Shown here one piece after another: positions 57,095 to 64,000 of a stretch of 64,000 nt of DNA. Source of the stretch: Aporrectodea caliginosa (taxonomy: Eukaryota > Annelida > Clitellata > Crassiclitellata > Lumbricidae); contig JACEVL010000034.1 of the NCBI GenBank assembly GCA_020284085.1, forward strand, positions 1,087,501 through 1,151,500, written 5' to 3'. Each line of letters starts with the position of its first letter. Position 1 is the first letter of the stretch. The notes beneath the pieces are model-generated. The model ran no database searches, was not told the origin of the DNA, and was given only the letters and a program-made list of their open reading frames with translations. A program made the position numbers and the translations under genes.

Positions 57095-57310
57095 AGTAAT
57101 GGGACACGCTGGTGTAGAGGTATGTTCTGTGCCTTGTAGCCGGAGGGTCGCAGGTCCTAATCGAATCTACCTCAAGCCACTGCGTATTGACCCAAGTTGC
57201 TCACCCACAATTGTCTGTGAGGAAGGCAACGGGAAACGACCTCACTCATCTCATCCCCCAGGTGGCATAAAAGCCAATAGACCTGCCTTCGGACAGAGAA
57301 CTCATCAACA
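57095..57310 (+). mobile_element. tRNA-derived SINE (same family as 13720-13950)
   Basis: The head 'ggtgtagaggtatgttctgt' is followed by 'gaaggcaacgggaaacgacc', 'ggtggcataaaagcc' and 'gagaactcatcaaca'. Confidence 0.78.
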
Positions 57311-57639
57311 TTATTACACCAATCCATCCATTCATCCACACACCCGGCCGCCCACCCACCCACTCACTAATTATTGTTCATGAATTAGTAATTCCGTTGC
57401 GCTGGTGTCTAATGCACAAGGCATCAACCGATGGCGCAACAAAACCAAGCCGTAATCAGGTCAACATCCAGAAGATCAGTCCGTAAGAGACAGAGAGAGA
57501 CAGCCTATGGTAAGGAAAGACATGGCAGGATAGAATAAGGTTGCGCAGGAGTGGGTATGGTAAAGCAGGCCCATGGTAAAAAAGGTATTTTAAGCAAGGT
57601 AAGGTTACGTTAGATAAGATGAGTTCAGATAATAATAAT

Positions 57640-57892
57640 ATTCGTTATTGAATAATAATAATAAATAATAAGATTCTTTATTGAAACAATCCGGTTGACA
57701 AACCGCAACCGGTTACAGTGTACAGTTATGCAATTGAAACAATTCACAAGAACACAAATGACAGAAGACATAAATCTTAACTACTAACAGAACAGACAGC
57801 CTGCAATACACGGCGCTAATAGCAGCCTACAAAGCAGGTCCGCCCTACGGGGCTCGATCTCGGTACCTCTCGCTATCCAATGCGCTATCGAG
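57640..57892 (-). mobile_element. SINE, second family, minus orientation
   Basis: Same text as 23560-23785 ('ttctttattgaaacaatccg', 'taacagaacagacagcctgc', 'ggcgctaatagcagcctaca') ending in the tRNA-like 'ggggctcgatctcggtacct'. Confidence 0.78.
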
Positions 57893-58164
57893 AAAGAAAG
57901 GTCGCTATGAAAAGGTAGCGTAAATCTAGGTAAGGTGGAAAAGGTATTGAATGGTATGGAAAAGACAGACGAGACAATTTTCGTTACGTTGATGTGCCTT
58001 TCACTGGACGTCACTGAGTTACATTAGGTGACATTGAAAGCCGGTTAATGTTGCAGATGATGCTTATAAGAGTCTTCGAAAGGAGACAGATTCACAGAAG
58101 CTGACAGACAGAACGGATGAGACACACATCCTGTGTCTATCACCCTCGCAAAGGATTATTCCAT

Positions 58165-58262
58165 CAACACACACCAACAGACATACACAAACACACACAT
58201 ACACACACCACACATACACACACCACACATACACACACCACACATACACACACACACACATA

Positions 58263-58342
<80 letters not shown>

Positions 58343-58412
58343 TTCTTCTTCTTCTTCTTCTTCTTCTTCTTCTTCTTCTTCTTCTTCTTCTTTTCTTTCT
58401 TCTTCTTCTTCA
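58165..58412. repeat. CA, CAT and CTT microsatellite series
   Basis: (ACAC)n, then (ATC)n, then (TTC)n, back to back. Confidence 0.95.
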
Positions 58413-58689
58413 AACAAACTTAACATTGGATGTCATTAGGATTTGGATGTCATTAGGATGATAGGTATGCAGGGGCGTTTACCCCCCTTAAGTCACTGGA
58501 GCAACATCCCCTCCGCTCCCCTTCCCTTGGTACGACATTAAAAAATTTGAATTTCCCCTAATTTCGCAATGAGGTCTCCCTCCCCCCTATTTCTTGGATG
58601 GAGCATTTGCTCCAAGGTTTACATGGTGTAGACGCCTCTGTAGGTATGTCTTTCTGTTTGTCTGTGTAAGATTGTACGGATGCGTTTGT

Positions 58690-59350
58690 GACATTGTGGT
58701 TGTGTCGCTGTTTGTCGGCATATAATGTGTGCGCGTGCGTCGGTGTGTGTTTGCTGTGTGAGAGTGTGTGTTTGTGTATGTGTGCGTATGTATGTGTATG
58801 TGTGTTTGTGTGTGCATGCGTGCGTGTGTGTGATGTTTGGGTGTGTGCGTATGCGTATGTGTATGTGTGTGTTAGTCTGCGTGTGTTAGTCTGTGTGTCT
58901 GTGTTGGTGGATCATCGATTGATTTCCTTCGTCGTCGTCGGTAGATGGCGTGTGTCCGGTTGTCGATGATGAGCGATGACGGTCTCTCAGTGAACGACGA
59001 ATTACCGGTCACGATCCTCCACAGTCTGTCTCACCTCTGTCTCTGTTTCTGTCTCTGTCTCTATCTCTGTCTCTGTCTCTGCCTCTGTCTCTTTCTCTCT
59101 GTCTCTGTCTCTGTTTCTGCCTCTGTCTCTGCCTCTGACTGTCCTGCCTCTGCCTCTGCCTCTGCCTCTGTCTCTGTTTCTGTCTCCCTGTCTCTATCTC
59201 TGTCTCTGTCTCTGCCTCTGACTCTGCCTCTGCCTCTGTCTCTGCCTCTGCCTCTGTCTCTGTCTCTGTCTCTGTCCCTGTCCCTGTGCCTGTGCCTGTG
59301 CCTGTCCCTGTCCCTGTGCCTGTGCCTGTGCCTGTCCCTGTCCCTATCCC
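58690..59350. repeat. TG-rich and CTGTCT/CTGCCT repeats
   Basis: (TGTG)n variants at 58690-58905 and (CTGTCT)n with CTGCCT and CTGTCC variants at 59020-59350, which give Leu/Cys/Ser-rich artefact frames. Confidence 0.92.
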
Positions 59351-59361
59351 TCTTCTTTGTC

Positions 59362-59420
59362 CAGGGCCGGCCCTATCCCTCATTGCGCCCCAGGCAAAGC
59401 ATACATTTGGCACCCTCTGA
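59362..59420 (+). mobile_element. hAT-like terminus
   Basis: 'ccagggccggccctatccct' is a CAGGGCCGGC-type hAT end. No partner end was found. Confidence 0.35.
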
Positions 59421-59539
59421 CCGCCACTTCACAGTCCACCCCATGCCATGGCACAACCCAATGAGCAACGGCTCATGAACCAGCAAGAACATTGCGCGCA
59501 ACTGAGTTACAGTATTTATTATTAGTATTATTATAATTT

Positions 59540-59885
59540 TTCAGTTACAGTCAACCGTCAATAATTCGATTTTTTGGATAATGGTAAAAAGTGAAAAATA
59601 CTTCGAATTACCGAAAAATCCAATTACGCGAAAAAGAAAAATTTATAAATTACAAGGAATTATTTGTTAATTCGAATTTTTCAGAGAATGGTAAAAAGTA
59701 AAACTACTTCGAATTACCGAAAAATGAAATAACCGAAATATATTATAAAGTGCGGATGGATTGATTGATTGATTGATGGATGGACGGTTGGAATGATGTG
59801 GCGCTCGTGAATAAGCTGTTGCCCTGCGCTTGGCTTTCGAGTGGCGCTTTAGAAGTTTGGAGATTACGATTACGATGTAATAATG
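59540..59885 (+). mobile_element. pogo/Tigger-like terminus and retroposon tail
   Basis: 'cagtcaaccgtcaataattc' resembles pogo-class ends, followed by two direct copies of 'gaatggtaaaaagt..acttcgaattaccgaaaaat'. At 59805-59880 lies the 'gcgctcgtgaataagctgtt' tail family. Confidence 0.5.
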
Positions 59886-61500
59886 ACGATTATGTCGAAA
59901 TCTTTTTTACTTATAGCTTCTTACTACATGTATGTCAGTATGTCAGCGTCACTTTTACGTATGGTGAGGTCTATTACAGACACAGACTACAGAATACAGA
60001 CTGGCGTGAAATAATTGAATTTTTATGGTTACAATCAAATTTGAACGTGTTTGAATTTCTTGAAAAGGTGCAATTAAATCAATAATTACTTCACATTTGT
60101 TCCATTAGCGAAAGTTTTGAATTCATATGAAAATAATCATTGTAATTGAAAAATGGCTAAAAAGTGAAAAACATAAAACTGTTAAAAGACATACTGACGT
60201 CCCCAAAATTGTGGTGTCTCAGACAACTGCCTGTTTTAACTGTGCCTAAGGCCAGAACTGACTTTGTCCCTATTTTTATCCCTCTGCCCTTCTCAATGTA
60301 CCCCTGTTTCTATCCATTTGTATTTTTATTACTTTTGTCCCTTTTCCTGCCTCTGTGTCAATGTCCCTATTTCTCCATTTTCTTCTCCGTAGACGTATTT
60401 ATTCAGTGCGCTCACACGCTGACTTCCTGACTCCCGACTGACGTACTCACTCACTAATTAATTGGTCTGGGAATAGAAAACGCAGCCGGCGAATTAATGC
60501 GCCTCAAAAACGACTCCCGTGAATAATAGATGAGGCTCAGAGGCCCCTCCGTATCGAGCCAAGTGACTCGCCTGTCGTGCGAGGACTCCCTGGTTCGATT
60601 CCAGACCATTGAAAGGCGCCTCTAGCTCCCCTGGGGACTGAGACGTGAACGCACAGTACCCGACGCATTCCCCAGATGGCGCAGTTGAACCTGGAATTAA
60701 ATATTAATATATTCGACGCACCTGCTGATGCGCTTCGAGGACATTCCGAGCGACTGCTTCCTTATTCCTTAGTCACACCGAGTACGTTGGATGTGTACTC
60801 GGTGCATATTCAGGGTTGACATGCGACACACCCACAAGGAAAACCACTAAGGAATTCGACCATTTTAACAGCCTTTGTGATCGTAATCGTACTCTCGAGA
60901 TTATCTATAGCGCCCAAAGCAAGTATTATCAAGATGCAGTGAAAGCCCACTGATCCGCATAATTGAACCGGTAAATATAATTTTAATTTGCAGCTTCTAT
61001 AACGCCGGTGTGTAATGTACAAGGTTTCAAACGATGGCGCACCAAAATCAGGCCGTAATCGACGATAAACAGAAAGCAGATGTCGTCTAGAAATACGAAG
61101 TGTTTTGGTATGAAAAGACCGACAGTAAGGACTGATCTTAGTGGACAAAGTCTTTTCCGCTGCTGGCCGTATACCTAGACTCTTTAACCCCCTTCTTGCT
61201 AACGATGGCTCTGCAGAGTCTATCCGTTAGATCGCATCTCTTCCTCAACTCACTTGGGTCACTTCACCCTTAAATGTAAATGTATTAATGCACACTTTTA
61301 ACATGACGACACTGTGGCCTCTACCCTGCTCATTTGTTAAAAGAATGGATCAGGTGAGATCCTTCGCCACCGCTCTCCGGTTGAATGGGTGCCATGCCAT
61401 TAAGGTCCCCGTAGTAGGCTGTCCCCGTGTCTTATCGGATATATACCTCTTGGCGCTCGATCAGACCTAACCTACAATTTCTCAGTCATACCAATTTTCC
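59886..61500. other. non-coding stretch with tRNA-like SINE head
   Basis: 60548-60605 has a B-box-like 'ctggttcgattccagac'. 61000-61050 shares 'tgtacaaggtttcaaacgat ggcgcaccaaaa' with 57415-57450, so it is a repeat. No gene recognised. Confidence 0.4.
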
Positions 61501-61504
61501 TTAC

Positions 61505-61800
61505 CAGCGCCCATTGACTGATATACTGTGGTTAGAACGCTTGGCTTATAACGTGGAGAGTATGGGTTCGAGACCTCTCTCGGGTAGTATTAGTAGTAGT
61601 TTCAGATTCACGACACTGTGTGATAACATATAGATCATTAGCATCGCCCTCCTCGTATATCCAGGCTTGGGACTGGCACTGACAAGGTACGATCAGTGGC
61701 GGACTGGGTGGTTATTGCTCATGGACCTTGAGCAAGTCCTTCACTCACAGTTGCTCAGCGCCATCGATGTTCTGTCTTGTGGTCGTGTGTGCACCTCTGA
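61505..61800 (+). mobile_element. AGT-containing tRNA-derived SINE
   Basis: The head reads 'actgtggttagaacgcttgg' (A-box-like) with B box 'gggttcgagacc' at 61563-61575. Then come agtattagtagtagt and the body 'cacgacactgtgtgataa' and 'ccaggcttgggactggca'. Relatives lie at 9480-9980, where the AGT run is hugely expanded, and at 36110-36175. Confidence 0.72.
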
Positions 61801-61829
61801 ACTTTGGAATTAGGGTTATGTCAAATACA

Positions 61830-62035
61830 GTATTATATTGTATTAAACACAATTATTGTAGTGTGTCAAACACAGCTGTATTGTTACCAAATACAGCTGT
61901 AGGCCTACTGAATTGTATCCAAGACAGTTGCATTGTTTAATATCAAATGCAGTTGTACTGTATTGTATTGTATCAAACACAGTTGTATCGTGCTGTATCA
62001 AATGCAATTATTGTACTGTATTGTCCTGTGTTATT
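61830..62035 (+). repeat. degenerate ~27-bp 'tattgtatcaaacacagttg' repeat
   Basis: About seven irregular units. Confidence 0.8.
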
Positions 62036-62074
62036 GTAAAATTGGACCATACCAAGCAAAACCATTCTCCTTAC

Positions 62075-62194
62075 CGATATATTGACCGGTTGTCTCATAT
62101 CCGTGTACTCGAGTTTCGTCGGTAACGGTAGAAGAACGATAGCCAGGAAGGCAACCAACAACGACAACCGACTCGTCACGGCAGCAGACGCCAT
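62075..62194 (-). CDS. candidate first coding exon of a secretory-pathway protein
   Basis: An ATG in a good context (caaaATGG on the minus strand) opens 40 codons: MASAAVTSRL, then the hydrophobic run SLLVAFLAIVLLPLP, then TKLEYTDMRQPVNIS. It ends in phase 0 at a GTAAGG donor. This is a textbook signal peptide. The leader contains CAG/CAA repeats. I do not recognise the protein. It would be transcribed toward lower coordinates, the same direction as the neurexin exons 15 kb away, but no intervening exon ties them together. Confidence 0.45.
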
Positions 62195-62195
62195 T

Positions 62196-62984
62196 TTGTA
62201 ACGACAACAGCAGCAGCAACAACAACAGCAGCTGTGATGGCAGCTGCAAGAACAGTGCGACACACTCGCTCTGAAGACACAGTCCGGATGGCACAGGTTC
62301 GCGAAGCAATCAACGCCAAGGATTACTGGACCGGACGTGAAGCCAGGCCTACCTACACGACTGACGTCAACTCCATGCAAGTGGCGCCCCGCAGCGAGGG
62401 CTGATCTCTTAACACTCGTGGGCGATCGCAACACTAGGGGGCGATAGCAGGCAGTCGGAATTTAGTGGGTCGTTCGGTCGGGCGGTCAACGAGCCGTCAA
62501 ACGACCGGAAGAGATCGGTCGACGTGAGCGCCATTGTTCATCGAAGTCTCTATCTCTCTGGGCAGACGATCCGACGAGCGCATTATGCCGCTAGGTGCCC
62601 GGTGCCCGGATGTAGAGCCGTCATGCCATTGGTCCAAATTCCCCCATCCTATTCCGAGAGGAGGCGGCTGAGGCTTGGGCTGGTGGCTCTGCTACTGCTG
62701 TTGAACGCCATCTGATCAATAGCCGAGCTACGACGCCGCTGCCTGAATACTAATGACGACACGATATATCGTCTGCTGCGACTCAAAATGGCGACGCTGG
62801 TCATTGCGTGCATGCACCACGCCATCTGGCGAATGCAACGGTCACCTCTCGCCAAGCAAGACCATGTACGACATCTATTGACGAGTTATTAGATGATACG
62901 GTGCTCAATAAAAATAATGGTCCATTGATATTAATAAAACTTACCAGTCTTTGCAAGGTTTTTAGTTTTACAAATCACGGTTGT
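62196..62984. other. non-coding stretch, possible promoter region of the minus-strand exon
   Basis: GC-richer than average with CAG-type repeats at 62205-62230. No other gene recognised. A short plus-strand frame at about 62789 (MATLVIACMHH) has no support. Confidence 0.35.
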
Positions 62985-63600
62985 TTTCCCCTTGGCTACC
63001 TACGTGTAAAGCAGGTAACAATTATCCCCATGGCAACCTAAAGAACGTCACAATCATTCTCCACATGGCAACATAAAGAGCACGGTACAATTATTACTAT
63101 GGCAATCTACAGCACGTCACAATTAATATCCTCATGGCAACGTAAACAATAGATGACACTTATTGCAACCTAAAGCATGTCACAATTATTATCCCCATGG
63201 TAACCTAAAGCATAATATCTAAACACGCGTGAAGCACGTTTTAAGAACCTCACAAAGGCGCTGATGTCACAATTACTATCCCTATGGTAACCTAAGGCAT
63301 GTAAAAAAATATGAATGTACGTATGTATCTAAACACAAGGGAAGGCGCGTTTTCTTAACCTCACAAAGGCGCTGATGTCACAATCACAATCGCCATGGTA
63401 ACCTAAAACAACAAAATACAAAACAACAGTTCCACTGACAACTTAAAGTATGTCGCAATTATAATCATCCCCATAGTTACTATGGGAATAATTATTTTGG
63501 TACGTAACAATTGTTTCCATGGCAACCTAAAGCATCTCACAATTGTTATCTTCATGGCAGCCTAAAATAAATCACACGATATTTATCATCCCGTGGAAAC
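62985..63600 (+). repeat. minisatellite with CCATGGCAACCTAAAG core (X-box-like)
   Basis: About 14 irregular units of 30-45 bp with 'gtcacaattattatccccatggcaacctaaag'-type text, written here in two parts: 'gtcacaattattatcc' and 'ccatggcaacctaaag'. One unit, 63513-63526, reads GTTTCCATGGCAAC, a full RFX-type X-box. A ~100-bp subrepeat containing 'ggcgctgatgtcacaat' occurs twice (about 63255 and 63370). Confidence 0.85.
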
Positions 63601-64000
63601 CTACATCGGATCAGAGCCAAACATCATTGTTACAGTCATTAATCAAAGTAGCGATTCGTAATTTGATGTCATGAACTCATTGAAAAACCTGAACGCTTCA
63701 CAGATCTTTCCATGGTTACATTGGGCAAGTCCAAGATAGCTAACTGGTTATTCGCCATTTGCTATCGTTGCCACTGTTGTACCTTGACCGAAATCAAGCG
63801 TTACAAAACGCAGGTCATGTAGACGTTATTCCAATGACTACTTCCACGGTTAGCTAAACGAGGCCACAGTGATTTTCGTTGTTATGTAAAGTAGCCCACA
63901 GCTCGGCCATTCTACGAAGCAGGCCATATGTACTTCCATCCGGCTACCTAAACCAGGCCCCAGTTGCTCAGCTTTAGCTACCTTGTGTGACACGGTATAT
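63601..64000. other. non-coding stretch, decayed continuation of the minisatellite
   Basis: Loose 'ttccatggttac' and 'ccggctacctaaac' echoes of the array. No gene recognised. Confidence 0.4.

Overview
The window is animal nuclear DNA. Spliced genes, phase-matched GT..AG introns, CR1/L2- and RTE-type LINEs, tRNA-derived SINEs, hAT and Tc1/mariner-pogo elements and very large micro- and minisatellites all show this. A vasopressin/oxytocin-neurophysin gene, a neurexin tail, a CHP1-like EF-hand gene and an M60/TCAF-like exon fit a bilaterian. The neuropeptide form and the dense TAGGCCTA motif make me lean to a marine deuterostome of echinoderm or hemichordate type, but the sequence does not prove this.

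Layout. 0-1.2 kb: a large exon of a TCAF/peptidase-M60-like protein (+). 1.2-6 kb: non-coding DNA with a hAT-type MITE, an RTE LINE relic and small duplications. 6-18.3 kb: a segmental tandem duplication carrying two single-coding-exon secreted serpin-like genes (6824-8005 and 15421-16602, +), separated by broken CR1/L2 LINE pieces and large AGT and ATG microsatellites. 19.5-21.3 kb: two exons of a vasopressin/oxytocin-type precursor (+) encoding CFMADCPRG-amide and most of neurophysin. 21.3-26.8 kb: a transposon-rich block with a TA-flanked MITE, a 1.9-kb hAT element with a clear 8-bp target duplication and a deleted pogo element. 28.4-35.8 kb: a complete six-exon calcineurin B homologous protein gene (-), reconstructed exon by exon. 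36-43.7 kb: minisatellites (20-bp and 30-bp units) and another MITE. 43.7-47 kb: the last exons of a neurexin gene (-). 47-62 kb: almost wholly simple repeats, a 112-bp higher-order satellite and SINEs. About 62.1 kb: a possible signal-peptide first exon (-). 63-63.6 kb: a minisatellite built on an RFX/X-box-like core.

The genes do not form a pathway. They are independent loci embedded in repeats. The most unusual signal is the palindrome TAGGCCTA: I counted about 33 copies by eye, where about one is expected. Internal repeat comparisons show it appearing as a 6-bp insertion at a TA, which is the shape of an excision footprint of a TA-targeting transposon.
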